DNA of 64,000 bases from Scleromatobacter sp964418745. Its GTDB lineage: Bacteria > Pseudomonadota > Gammaproteobacteria > Burkholderiales > Burkholderiaceae_C. Both the position numbers and the translations under genes were made by a program. Location: the NCBI GenBank assembly GCA_964418745.1, contig CAYQMX010000012.1, forward strand, positions 124,001 through 188,000, written 5' to 3'. Below, piece by piece: positions 25,756 to 34,277 of this stretch. The number at the start of each line of letters is the position of its first letter. The stretch's first letter is position 1. Below the pieces are notes generated by a model, which was given only the letters and a program-made list of their open reading frames with translations, was not told the DNA's origin and ran no database searches.

Positions 25756-26736
25756 TCAGGTCGACGCGAAAGGACACTTCGCCGCCCATCGCGATTGAAG
25801 CCAGTGGGCAGCGCCGATCGCTGCGCACATCGTCAGGAATGCCACCCAGGCATAGGGCCACAACAGCGGCATGCCCACCAGGATCAGACCGTCGTTGCTA
25901 CCGGGAATCAGCAAGCTTCCCCACCCCATCAGGGCGCCGCCACCCAGGCAACGCAGCAGCGCGGCAGCGTCTACCCGCGCGGGGCGCCAGCGCCCGGCCG
26001 TCCATCCGCCCAACGCGGCGCCCATCAGCAAGAAAGCGCCGAGCGACAAACGTGCGGGCAGGCTGTGAGTCGAACCGCGAGCGAGCTCGGCGAGGGCGTC
26101 CGTATAGGCCCAGGGGCCGACGAGCACCATCAGCGCGAGGAATGCGACGCCGATGACGGTGGTTGCGGCGTGCGGCGACCATAGGCTTTCGGTCATGAGC
26201 GTGCGCCAGGATGCCCGCTGACGGAACACTGCTGTGCCCATGCGGCAGGCGAGTGCGGCGACCACGAGCCAGCCGACGACAACAGGGGTCGAGAATACGA
26301 TCGAGCCTGCGACGAGTCGAGTCGGATGAGACGCTCCGAACAGGGGCTCTGCGGTGAGGCAACCAACATAGAAGCCTGCGGGCGTGGCGGCATAGGCCCA
26401 TTCGCCGGAACCAAATCGCGCGATCGCGCCGAAGACACAGGCACGGTTGATGAAGGCGCCCAGCCCCAACAGCGCAGCACCCGAGAGCGTCTGCGCGGTC
26501 AATGCGTAGCCCATGGGAACTTGCACCAGCCAGCCCAGGCGATGTGCCACCAGCAGTCCTGCGCTGACCCACAGCGAGGCTTCGACCAGCGCGACGAGTC
26601 GCTTGAACTTGCGTTGGGTGAGCACCTGGTCGACCGCCGCCACCGTGCAGGTCGCACCACGCTGGATGGCGAATCCCATCAGCGCGGCGCAGCAGGCGGC
26701 AGCCGCGAAGGCGAGGCCGCGGATCATGATGTCCAT
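25756..26736 (-). CDS. YeeE/YedE family sulfur (thiosulfate-type) transporter
   Basis: A 326-residue membrane protein with about nine hydrophobic segments. It has the conserved membrane cysteines C30 (RGATCTV) and C100 (NRACVFGA) and the signature GSNDGLIL near the C terminus, as in YeeE/YedE thiosulfate channels where a relay of cysteines passes the ion. Here the single-chain form appears. It is encoded 37 bases after the flavoprotein gene, so sulfur or metal detoxification is a shared theme. Substrate inferred from the family. Confidence 0.88.
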   Translation of the reverse strand: MDIMIRGLAFAAAACCAALMGFAIQRGATCTVAAVDQVLTQRKFKRLVALVEASLWVSAGLLVAHRLGWLVQVPMGYALTAQTLSGAALLGLGAFINRACVFGAIARFGSGEWAYAATPAGFYVGCLTAEPLFGASHPTRLVAGSIVFSTPVVVGWLVVAALACRMGTAVFRQRASWRTLMTESLWSPHAATTVIGVAFLALMVLVGPWAYTDALAELARGSTHSLPARLSLGAFLLMGAALGGWTAGRWRPARVDAAALLRCLGGGALMGWGSLLIPGSNDGLILVGMPLLWPYAWVAFLTMCAAIGAAHWLQSRWAAKCPFAST

Positions 26737-26773
26737 GGCTGCCTCCAGCGCGCGCCGACGCGAGACCCCGGGC

Positions 26774-28162
26774 TCATGCCGACTCCTTCAGTGGCGCAAG
26801 CTCGCCGAGCAGCGTGGGGATCAGCTCGCCCACCGTCGGATGGATGTGCATGGTCTGCTGAATGATCCTGTACGAGATCCCGGCTGCCATCGCGAGCAGC
26901 AGCGAATGAACGATCTCGTCGCCATCGATGCACAGCAAGGAGGCTCCGAGGATGCGTTCGGTCTGAGCATCGACGAGCACGTTCATGAACCCTTTTGTCT
27001 CGCCACGCTCGCGCGCGCGTCCCACCCGGGTCATCGGCATCACGCCGACCAGGGCCGGCCTTCCGGTGGCCCGCACCTCGGCCTCGCTCATGCCGATGCG
27101 GCCCAGCGGCGGATCGGTGAAGAGCGCATACACCGGGATCCGGTCGCTGACCCGGCGCGATCCACCTTCCAGCAGGTTGGCGGCGACGATCTCGTGGTCG
27201 TTGTAGGCCGTGTGCGTGAAGGCGCCGCGGCCGTTCACGTCGCCGAGTGCCCAGACGCTGTCGACGTTGGTGCGCAACTGGTCGTCGACGACGATGTAGC
27301 CGCGTGCGTCGATGGCGATGCCGGCGTGTTGGAGGCCGAGATCGTCGGTATTCGGTCTCCGGCCCACCGCCGCCAGCAGGTGACTGCCGATGACCTCCTG
27401 AGTGCCGCCGCTCGAATCGCAGGCGACGCGGATGCCGTTGGTGGACATTCCGACCTGGGCTTCGCGCACGCCCAGCCGAAACACGACGCCTTCGCGCTCG
27501 AGCATCGCCTGCACGCCGGCGCCGACTTCCGCGTCCTCGCGTGCGAGCAGCCGGTCGGCTGCCTCGAGCACAGTCACCTGCGAGCCGAAGCGGCGGAACA
27601 TCTGCGCGAACTCCAGCCCGATGTAGCTGCCGCCGACCACGATCAGATGTTCGGGCAGCTCATCGAGCTCCATGATCGACGTGTTGTCCAGCACCGGCAC
27701 CGTGTCGATTCCGGACCACTGGGGCACGGTCGCGCGACCCCCCACGTTGATGAAGATCTTGGGAGCCTGCAGCACGGCTCCCCCGACCTCGACCGCGTGC
27801 GCCGACACGAACCGGGCGTGGCCGAACACCACGTCCAGGCCGGGCGTTCCACCGATCCAGGTCGCCAGTCCGTCGACGGACTGGGCGACGATGCGATCCT
27901 TGCGACCCTTCAAGGCCCGCAGGTCCACGCGCACGGCCCCGTCGATGACGACACCGAATTCCGCAGCCCGTCGCGCCATGTAGGCACTGCGCGCGCTCGC
28001 GACCATCGTCTTGGTCGGGATGCAACCGTCGTTCACGCAGGTGCCGCCCAGGTGCTGGCGTTCAATCAGAACGGTCTTCAGGCCCGCCTTGGCCAGCCGC
28101 ACGGCGAGGAACGGCCCCGCCTGGCCGCTGCCAATCACGATGGCGTCGTAGTTGGGTTCCAT
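26774..28162 (-). CDS. FAD-dependent pyridine nucleotide-disulfide oxidoreductase (mercuric reductase-like)
   Basis: A 462-residue class I disulfide oxidoreductase. GSGQAG (11-16) binds FAD; the redox-active pair is C42 and C47 in GGTCVNDGCIPTK; the NAD(P)H-binding region is VVGGSYIGLEFAQMF; the second FAD motif is VWALGDVNGRGAFTHTAYND; the dimer domain ends HIHPTVGELIPTLL. It has no N-terminal HMA domain and no vicinal C-terminal cysteine pair, so it is not a true MerA. It may reduce a thiol or quinone. It starts 3 bases before the end of the preceding DUF302 gene region, indicating tight coupling. Confidence 0.9.
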   Translation of the reverse strand: MEPNYDAIVIGSGQAGPFLAVRLAKAGLKTVLIERQHLGGTCVNDGCIPTKTMVASARSAYMARRAAEFGVVIDGAVRVDLRALKGRKDRIVAQSVDGLATWIGGTPGLDVVFGHARFVSAHAVEVGGAVLQAPKIFINVGGRATVPQWSGIDTVPVLDNTSIMELDELPEHLIVVGGSYIGLEFAQMFRRFGSQVTVLEAADRLLAREDAEVGAGVQAMLEREGVVFRLGVREAQVGMSTNGIRVACDSSGGTQEVIGSHLLAAVGRRPNTDDLGLQHAGIAIDARGYIVVDDQLRTNVDSVWALGDVNGRGAFTHTAYNDHEIVAANLLEGGSRRVSDRIPVYALFTDPPLGRIGMSEAEVRATGRPALVGVMPMTRVGRARERGETKGFMNVLVDAQTERILGASLLCIDGDEIVHSLLLAMAAGISYRIIQQTMHIHPTVGELIPTLLGELAPLKESA

Positions 28163-28165
28163 GAC

Positions 28166-28648
28166 TCAGTGCGCCCGGATCGTCGACGTGATGGACTCGA
28201 CTACGCTCGTTGCCCTCGCGAACTGCTCCCAGCGGTTCGTGATCTGGTGGCGGCGAGCGATCCAGTCGAAGTCCGTCCAGGCCGCCCAGACGATGCCGGC
28301 CTCGTCTTGCGAGACCAGCAGGCGCACCGGCCAGTCGAGACCTGCCGTGGGATTCGCCGTCAGGAACTGCGCACCCAGAGGCGGATTTCCGAACTCGAGC
28401 AGCGTTGATGGCCGCAGCGCGATGCCGGCCTTCGCAGCAAGCGCGGCCTGGTCGATCGCTTCGAAGAACAGGATGCCCTTGTCGGCGATGTCGCGCCGCA
28501 GGCGGGTGACGGTCTCGTCCATGCCATAGGCGCTGCGCACCCTGACGACCCCGTCAGGGCCGGGAGGCGGTGTCTGCGCCATTGCGGGTGGGAGCAGGAA
28601 GGCGGCGAGCAGGGCGGCCTGGAGATTGGCGGGCGGCGAATTGAACAT
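28166..28648 (-). CDS. Exported DUF302 family protein
   Basis: A 160-residue protein. The ATG at 28648 is preferred for its GGAGT ribosome site and signal peptide (1-25, ending PPAMAQ). The mature part shows the DUF302 pattern: SAYGMDETVTRLRRDIADKGILFFEAIDQAALA, then RPSTLLEFGNPPLGAQFL. DUF302 proteins are small alpha/beta proteins of unknown biochemical role, often near redox and metal genes. It is followed after 3 bases by the flavoprotein gene. Confidence 0.87.
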   Translation of the reverse strand: MFNSPPANLQAALLAAFLLPPAMAQTPPPGPDGVVRVRSAYGMDETVTRLRRDIADKGILFFEAIDQAALAAKAGIALRPSTLLEFGNPPLGAQFLTANPTAGLDWPVRLLVSQDEAGIVWAAWTDFDWIARRHQITNRWEQFARATSVVESITSTIRAH

Positions 28649-28706
28649 GGGAGGACTCCTTGCAGGCAATGCACGGCCTCGCTGGTCGTGCGAAGAGAGG
28701 CTGGGT

Positions 28707-29834
28707 TCAGTGGTGCTCGATCACGCCCTCGATCGGGTCGGTGGGCTCGCGCCACGGCGAGCGCTCGAGCATTCGCACCGTGTCGGCGTAGCCGGCTTCG
28801 CGCCGTGCGCGCACGCCGGCGGGCGAGAAGTCGATGTCCTTCGTGCTGTCCTCGGCCTCGAGGCGTGGGGCCACCAGGTGTGCGACATGCATCGTCGTGC
28901 TGCAGCCCCAGGCCGCCAATTCGCGCACGTGCGCATCCTTCTGGCGGCCGGTCGGCAGCTCCCGGGCGAGTTCGCGGATGACGTGGCGCAGCCGGTGGAT
29001 CTGCTTCTGGCGCAGGATATGGCTGTCGGCCCGGCTGGCGAACTGGATGTCCTTCTGCCGCCCCATCACCTGCCAGATCGACTCCGGCTCCGGCCCGGTC
29101 TGGTGCCAGACGTTGACGGCGAAAATGAGCGAGTCACGTCGCGGGTTGTCGTCGAGCACGGCTTCGATCGGTGTGTTCGAGTAGATGCCGCCGTCCCAAT
29201 AAGGCTGTCCGTCGATGCGTACGGCCGGAAATGCGGGCGGCAGCGCGCCGGAGGCCATCACATGGTCGACTCCCAGCCGCTCCTTGCGGCTGTCGAAGTA
29301 GCGCATGCCTCCGGTGCTGGCGTTGACGGCACCGACCGTCAGCCGGATCGGTCCGTCGCTCAGCGCTTCGAAGTCGACCAACTCGCCCAGCGTCTGGCGA
29401 AGCGGATCGGTGCTGTAGTAAGAGGCCTGCTCGACGCCCACGCTTGCACGGGTGCCGCGCAAGGCGGCCAGGTTGGGCTCGAAGAAGGCCGGTATGCCCC
29501 GCATGACGGTGGTCATGTTGGCGACGAGGTTGCCGATGCCCAGCCAATCGAGCGGCCCGGCGACCCCGCGCGGCACTTCGACATGGCGCCAGAACGCATC
29601 GAGACGCTGCATTCGATCGGAGCTCGCATTGCCGGCAATCAGTGCCGCGTTGATGGCGCCGATGGACGTGCCGATGACCCAATCGGGCTCGATGCCGGCG
29701 TCGTGCATCGCCTCGTAGACACCCACCTGGTAGGCACCGAGGGCGCCGCCGCCCTGGAGGACGAGCACCACCTGGCCAGGCAGATGCGATCGGGCCGCGG
29801 TGGCGGCGCTGTTGGAAACGGTGGCTGTGGACAT
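28707..29834 (-). CDS. Patatin-like phospholipase
   Basis: A 375-residue protein with the patatin core: GGGALG oxyanion loop (28-33), nucleophile S57 in GTSIG, and D214 in YWDGGIYSN, the Ser-Asp dyad. A C-terminal extension of about 140 residues (QKQIHRLRHVIREL, MHVAHLVAPRLE) is typical of the Burkholderiales patatin group found next to 3-hydroxybutyrate dehydrogenase genes. Such proteins have been linked to lipid or polyhydroxybutyrate turnover; both are plausible here. Cytosolic, no signal peptide. Confidence 0.9.
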   Translation of the reverse strand: MSTATVSNSAATAARSHLPGQVVLVLQGGGALGAYQVGVYEAMHDAGIEPDWVIGTSIGAINAALIAGNASSDRMQRLDAFWRHVEVPRGVAGPLDWLGIGNLVANMTTVMRGIPAFFEPNLAALRGTRASVGVEQASYYSTDPLRQTLGELVDFEALSDGPIRLTVGAVNASTGGMRYFDSRKERLGVDHVMASGALPPAFPAVRIDGQPYWDGGIYSNTPIEAVLDDNPRRDSLIFAVNVWHQTGPEPESIWQVMGRQKDIQFASRADSHILRQKQIHRLRHVIRELARELPTGRQKDAHVRELAAWGCSTTMHVAHLVAPRLEAEDSTKDIDFSPAGVRARREAGYADTVRMLERSPWREPTDPIEGVIEHH

Positions 29835-29904
29835 TCGGCTTTTTCCCAGTTCAGGTCGCGAGACGGGGCCCTGCGCCTCTAGGTCGTGCGACGGGCCCGC
29901 GTCC

Positions 29905-30393
29905 TTACATCACTTGCTTGGCCATCGTCGCGGGCTTGGCATCGTTGACGAGGTCGGCGATCGTCAGTTCGACCGGCTCCGTGCCGGGGTTCTTCCACCA
30001 GTGCCGCGTGCCCAGGTATTCGCGCGCGATGTCGCCGGCCTTGTGAAGGATGGGCACGGCGCACTTGCTGTTGTTCTCGTAGATCTGGCCACTGTCGACC
30101 TTGATCAGGGCGGGTCGATCCTCGTGGCTGTGCAGGGGAACGATGCCGCCCGGGGCGATGGTCATGTGGCGCAGGCGCAGCCGGCGGTGGTCGAGCATCA
30201 CGTTTTCCTTGGAGAGGTCGACGGCGGAGAGCTCGGTGTCAGTGATGCCCACGGGTGCGGTGGGCGCGCCGGCCAGGGCGTTGGCCGCGACTTGATCGGA
30301 CGGGCATTCGCCGGCCTGGGCGATTCCGGTGCCCGCGATGGCAGCGAGGGTGGCGATTTGCACGAGGCGACGGGTGAAGGGTTTGGTATTCAT
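29905..30393 (-). CDS. Exported cupin domain protein
   Basis: A 162-residue protein starting at 30393 (AGGAGT ribosome site) with a signal peptide (1-27, ending GIAQAG). The cupin barrel contains two motifs: PLHSHEDRPALIKVDSGQIYE and HWWKNPGTEPVELTIAD, of which the first carries the usual His pair and Glu-like residues for a metal. Periplasmic, possibly a metal-dependent enzyme or binder. An open frame runs further upstream across the preceding gene and is discarded. Confidence 0.87.
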   Translation of the reverse strand: MNTKPFTRRLVQIATLAAIAGTGIAQAGECPSDQVAANALAGAPTAPVGITDTELSAVDLSKENVMLDHRRLRLRHMTIAPGGIVPLHSHEDRPALIKVDSGQIYENNSKCAVPILHKAGDIAREYLGTRHWWKNPGTEPVELTIADLVNDAKPATMAKQVM

Positions 30394-30449
30394 TGGGAAC
30401 TCCTGAGGTGTATCGGTTTGGAATGGAATGGGCCGGGCGGCCCCGCAAC

Positions 30450-31232
30450 TCACTGCGCTGTCCAGCCGCCCTCGATGGGCAGTACGGCGCCGGTGATGGA
30501 GGCGGCATCGTCCGAGCAAAGGAACGCGGTTAGCGCGGCAACCTGCTCGACGGTGACGAACTTCTTCGTCGGCTGCGCCGCCAGCAGCACGTCGCGCACG
30601 ACCGTCTCGGCGGTGATGCCGCGCGCCCGGGCGGTGTCGGGAATCTGGCGTTCGACCAGCGGCGTCAGCACATAGCCGGGGCAGACGGCATTGACCGTGA
30701 TCCCGGACTCCGCCACCTCGAGCGCCACCGTCTTCGTGAAGCCGGCGACCCCGTGCTTGGCGGTGACGTACGCCGACTTGTAGGGGCTCGCCACGAGGGC
30801 ATGCGCCGAGGCGATGTTCACGATGCGGCCGAAGCCGCGCCGCTTCATGGCAGGTAGCGCGAGGCGGGTGGTGTGGAAGTTGGCCGACAGGTTGATCGCC
30901 AGGATCGCGTACCACTTGTCCACGGGGAATTCGTCGACGGGTGCGACGTGCTGGATGCCGGCGTTGTTGACCAGCAGGTCGACGCTGCCGAATTCGGCCA
31001 ACGCCTTGCCCATCATCGATTCGATCGCGTCGGGACGGCTCATGTCGGCGCCGTCGTGGCGCACCTGCACGCCGTGGGCTTCTTCCATCTCGGCGCGGAG
31101 GTACTCGATCTCGCGCGCATCGCCGAAGCCGTTGAGGATCACGCTGGCGCCTTGGGCGGCCAGCGTGCGGGCAATGCCCAGTCCGATGCCCGACGTCGAT
31201 CCGGTGACCAGGGCCGTCTTTCCCATGAACAT
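30450..31232 (-). CDS. bdhA: 3-hydroxybutyrate dehydrogenase (short-chain dehydrogenase)
   Basis: A 260-residue SDR. TGSTSGIG (10-17) binds NAD(H); NNAG (89-92); catalytic S142, Y155 and K159 (SAHALVASPYKSAYVTAK). The segment PGYVLTPLVERQIPDTARARGI and the K-F-V-T-V-E-Q-V-A-A-L tail are diagnostic of D-3-hydroxybutyrate dehydrogenases. The reaction: (R)-3-hydroxybutyrate plus NAD to acetoacetate. The start at 31232 follows AAGGAGA. First gene of the minus-strand run; divergent from a LysR gene, its likely regulator. The patatin gene downstream supports a polyhydroxybutyrate or lipid link. Confidence 0.9.
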   Translation of the reverse strand: MFMGKTALVTGSTSGIGLGIARTLAAQGASVILNGFGDAREIEYLRAEMEEAHGVQVRHDGADMSRPDAIESMMGKALAEFGSVDLLVNNAGIQHVAPVDEFPVDKWYAILAINLSANFHTTRLALPAMKRRGFGRIVNIASAHALVASPYKSAYVTAKHGVAGFTKTVALEVAESGITVNAVCPGYVLTPLVERQIPDTARARGITAETVVRDVLLAAQPTKKFVTVEQVAALTAFLCSDDAASITGAVLPIEGGWTAQ

Positions 31233-31395
31233 GTCGTCTCTCCTTGAACGAGTCCGTCGCAAAGGGTTTGTCGACGGCATGGACGCAAGGTTAGACAGGC
31301 ATCGCCAGCGGAGGAAATGGCATCAATTCATGGGCCGATCGGCGCCGGTTATCACGAAAGCTGTAAGGTTCGGGCGCCGGGACCGACTGGCACGC

Positions 31396-32283
31396 ATGGA
31401 GCTCTACCAGATCCGCTATTTCCTGGCCGTCGCCGACACGTTGAACTTCACCCGCGCGTCCGAGCGCTCGTTCGTGTCGCAGCCGGCCCTGACCAAGGCC
31501 ATCCAGCGCCTGGAGGAGACGGTCGGCGGCCGACTGTTCGATCGCACCAAGAACTCGGTGCAACTGACCGAACTGGGCCAGGTGATGCTGCCCAACTTCC
31601 GGCAGATCTACGACAGCGCCAACCACGCGCGCGAGCAGGCACTGCGCTACAGGCGCAATCAACGCGACGTCGTGCGCATCGGCGTGATGTGCACGATCGA
31701 CTTTCAGCAGGTGCTGCCCGGCTTCGTGCGCAGCCAGGAAGGGCGCACTGACATCACGCTGAGCTTCCAGGAGGGCAACCTCGAGGCGCTGACCGACTCG
31801 CTCGACCAGGGCGGCGTGGACGTCGGCATCATGTGCTCGCCGTACGAGATCCCGAAGCGGTTCCGCACCGTGCCGCTCTTTCGCGAAGACTACGTGGTCG
31901 CGATCGGCGACGATCATCGGTTCGGTGACCGCACGACGATCGATATCGCCGAGCTCCATCGTGAGCGCTACTGCGAACGCGTGATGTGCGAGTTCTCGGC
32001 CTACATCGAGCGCCTGCTGCGGGCCCGCGACATCGGACTCGAGGTCGTCCAGAGTTCCTCGCGAGAAGACTGGATCCAGGCCCTGGTTCGATCGAACTTC
32101 GGCGTCGCGTTCATGCCAGTATCGATCGCGCGCGCAGCCGGACTGCGCTTCGTCTACACCGTGGACGTGCCGATCGTGCGTGAGGTGAGCATCCTCGTGC
32201 AGGCGGAGCGGCCCGTCACCGATTCCCAACAGGCCGTCATCGATTCCCTGTTGGCGCATGACTGGTCGCCGATGGTGTCCTGA
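31396..32283 (+). CDS. LysR family transcriptional regulator
   Basis: A 295-residue LysR protein starting at 31396 (the frame upstream is a shadow). The winged HTH is at residues 1-60 (YQIRYFLAVADTLNFTRASERSFVSQPALTKAIQRLEE), followed by a co-inducer domain. It is divergent from the 3-hydroxybutyrate dehydrogenase gene across 163 bases, which include a perfect palindrome GCCGATCGGC at 31334-31343. The arrangement suggests control of the eight-gene run and itself. Confidence 0.92.
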   Translation: MELYQIRYFLAVADTLNFTRASERSFVSQPALTKAIQRLEETVGGRLFDRTKNSVQLTELGQVMLPNFRQIYDSANHAREQALRYRRNQRDVVRIGVMCTIDFQQVLPGFVRSQEGRTDITLSFQEGNLEALTDSLDQGGVDVGIMCSPYEIPKRFRTVPLFREDYVVAIGDDHRFGDRTTIDIAELHRERYCERVMCEFSAYIERLLRARDIGLEVVQSSSREDWIQALVRSNFGVAFMPVSIARAAGLRFVYTVDVPIVREVSILVQAERPVTDSQQAVIDSLLAHDWSPMVS

Positions 32284-32398
32284 AGGCGAAGCAACAGGCA
32301 ATCCGCCTGCATGGGAATCCCCAGTTGCGTGCGTGCACCGGGCAGCCCGCCCGGAGAAGGCTCGATATACTCGCGCACCCACTCCTCACGAGGTACGC

Positions 32399-32959
32399 AT
32401 GTCGGACTTCGCGCTCCAGATCGAAATGCTGCGGCCCCAATTGCTGCGCTTCGCGCGCACGCAGTTGCGTAATGAGGCGTGGGCCGAGGATGCCGTATCC
32501 GAAAGCCTGATCGCGGCGCTCGAGCGCCCGACGTCGTTCGGCGGTCAGTCCCAGCTCAAGTCCTGGCTCATCGGCATCCTCAAGCACAAGCTCATCGACC
32601 AGTTGCGCCGCAACACGCGCGAAGCGACGCTCATGGTTGGCGAGGATGGCGAGGACCTGGACGACGCACTGTTTCTGCCCGACGGCCACTGGCGGGAAGC
32701 ACCGCAGGATTGGGGCGACCCGGATGCGGCCTGCAGCCGGGTTCAGTTCTTCGAGATATTGCAGGCGTGTTGCGACCACCTGCCACCGGTGCAGGCGCGG
32801 ATCTTCATGATGCGGGAATGGCTCGAATTCGACTCAGGCGAGATCTGCAAGGAGCTTGAGATCACGACGGCCAATCTCTGGGTACTGCTTCACCGCGCTC
32901 GACTGCGTCTTCGCGACTGCCTGCAGACGCGCTGGTTTGACAGCGAAGCCAAGGCCTGA
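32399..32959 (+). CDS. ECF-type RNA polymerase sigma factor
   Basis: A 186-residue sigma. Region 2: LRFARTQLRNEAWAEDAVSESLIAAL and SQLKSWLIGILKHKLIDQLRRNTRE; region 4: LPPVQARIFMMREWLEFDSGEICKELEITTANLWVLLHRAR. It resembles the sigma at 14479-15075. The start ATG spans 32399-32401 with GAGG upstream. Six bases after its stop begins a tiny zinc-finger protein, the likely anti-sigma factor. Confidence 0.92.
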   Translation: MSDFALQIEMLRPQLLRFARTQLRNEAWAEDAVSESLIAALERPTSFGGQSQLKSWLIGILKHKLIDQLRRNTREATLMVGEDGEDLDDALFLPDGHWREAPQDWGDPDAACSRVQFFEILQACCDHLPPVQARIFMMREWLEFDSGEICKELEITTANLWVLLHRARLRLRDCLQTRWFDSEAKA

Positions 32960-32964
32960 CTGCC

Positions 32965-33156
32965 ATGGAAAACACGCTCACCTGTCGTCAGGCAACCAAG
33001 TTGCTCCTGGAGGACGAAGACTACGAGATTCCCGTGGAGGCGCGCGTCGCGCTGCAAGTCCACGTGCGCATCTGTTTCGCTTGCGCGCGCTTCGTTGGAC
33101 AGCTCAATTTCATGCGGCGGGCGACGCGGGCGTGGCGCAAGCACTCCGAATCGTAG
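32965..33156 (+). CDS. Zinc-finger (zf-HC2-type) anti-sigma factor, minimal
   Basis: A 63-residue cytosolic protein with C7 in NTLTCRQATKLL and H-x3-C-x2-C (HVRICFAC), the zinc ligands of ZAS anti-sigma domains. There is no membrane segment, so it is a minimal soluble anti-sigma. It lies 5 bases after the sigma stop and is almost certainly its partner: zinc- or thiol-dependent release of the sigma is the known mode for such proteins. Confidence 0.85.
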   Translation: MENTLTCRQATKLLLEDEDYEIPVEARVALQVHVRICFACARFVGQLNFMRRATRAWRKHSES

Positions 33157-33342
33157 GCGCCTGAATGGAGGCGTACTGGCGCAGGAGCGTCACGTGGCGA
33201 GTTCTGATGCAGGGCTGAAGGCGGCTGATTCGGCCAGCGCGGGTGAATGTCGCCTGGAATCACCGCGGACCCCGAGGCGCCTGACGCCACCGAAGCGAGC
33301 TGCCGCACCGTCAGCAATGGGTTCTGGATCATGGTGACCGCC

Positions 33343-33885
33343 CTACTTCACGGGCGTTGGCGAATCCGGGCTCAACAGATATTCCCGTACGAGCTCTCGA
33401 GCTCGGTGCAGCCGGCTCTTGATCGCCGGTGAGTTCTCGCCAAGCTTCCTGGCGATCTCGGCAATGGTGAGTTCCTCGAAGTCCCGCAGCAGCACGACTT
33501 CGAGGTAGTGGGCAGGCAACGATTCCAGGGCGTTGGCCAGGTCGATACGCAATGCCATGTCGGACAGGCAAGCCAGTTGCTGTTCCGCGGCGTCCTCATC
33601 GAGCGGCTCGTGCCGGAACATCATCCGTTCGAGCCGCTTGCACTCACGCCTGATGACGACGAACAACCATGACGAGAAGGCGGCGGCGGCCTTGAGCCCC
33701 TTGACCTTGCGCGAGATCGTCAACAAGGACTCCTGAACCGCGTCGTCGACGTCGCTGGCGTGGCAGTGCCGGCGTGCGTAGCGGCGGGCGTCGGCCTGGC
33801 AGACGGTGAGCAGCCGCGAGATGGCGGCCAGCTCGCCCGTCTGGGCGGCCAGGATGAGGTTTGAGCGATCTGCCCCCGCCTGCAT
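33343..33885 (-). CDS. ECF-type RNA polymerase sigma factor (RpoE-like)
   Basis: A 180-residue sigma. Region 2: AISRLLTVCQADARRYARRHCHASDVDDAVQESLLTISRKV; region 4: LESLPAHYLEVVLLRDFEELTIAEIARKLGENSPAIKSRLHRARELVREYL. The ATG at 33885 lies 3 bases after the stop of the DUF2892 gene. It is convergent with the zinc-finger gene. No separate anti-sigma is obvious; the DUF2892 membrane protein directly upstream could serve. Confidence 0.9.
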   Translation of the reverse strand: MQAGADRSNLILAAQTGELAAISRLLTVCQADARRYARRHCHASDVDDAVQESLLTISRKVKGLKAAAAFSSWLFVVIRRECKRLERMMFRHEPLDEDAAEQQLACLSDMALRIDLANALESLPAHYLEVVLLRDFEELTIAEIARKLGENSPAIKSRLHRARELVREYLLSPDSPTPVK

Positions 33886-33887
33886 GC

Positions 33888-34097
33888 TCAATGCCCCTTG
33901 TCGAGTTGGCGTCCGACCATTGCGCACATGGGGCAAAAGCCTACCAGGCCCGTGACGGCCAACACCGAACCCATGACACCCGCGCCGACGGCCAGGTTCG
34001 AGCCGCCCCAGTTCATGGCGGCGAAGGCCAGGGCCATCAGGCCCATGGCGATGCGCAGGACGCGTTCCCAGTTCGGGACATTCTTGACGTACAGCAT
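33888..34097 (-). CDS. DUF2892 family small membrane protein
   Basis: A 69-residue protein starting at 34097, with AAAGGAGA 5 bases upstream. It has two hydrophobic segments (LRIAMGLMALAFAAMNWGG; VGAGVMGSVLAVTGLVGFCP) and ends CPMCAMVGRQL, the DUF2892 pattern with a C-x2-C pair near the membrane. DUF2892 proteins often accompany rhodanese and thioredoxin-type genes. Its stop overlaps the sigma start region, so translation is likely coupled. The cysteine pair could let it sense redox state and control the sigma; this is inference. Confidence 0.85.
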   Translation of the reverse strand: MLYVKNVPNWERVLRIAMGLMALAFAAMNWGGSNLAVGAGVMGSVLAVTGLVGFCPMCAMVGRQLDKGH

Positions 34098-34277
34098 GCT
34101 GATCTCCTTTGAAATCGGGTTCGAGGACATTCCTCCCTTGCTAAGAGGGAGCGTGACTTCGAAACGATTCGCCGGATCGCTCAAATTCCTTGTCGTCGGT
34201 CAGTTCTGCAGCGCGGCACAGTGGCTGCCCATGCGGAAAAAGGATTTCATCAAGTCCCCTCGGGGGTGGGCACGCGG

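Noticed and set aside
26513..28408. 631-codon plus-strand open frame opposite the flavoprotein and YeeE genes
   Set aside because: Antisense to two well-recognised genes; histidine/arginine-rich shadow sequence typical of high-GC DNA.
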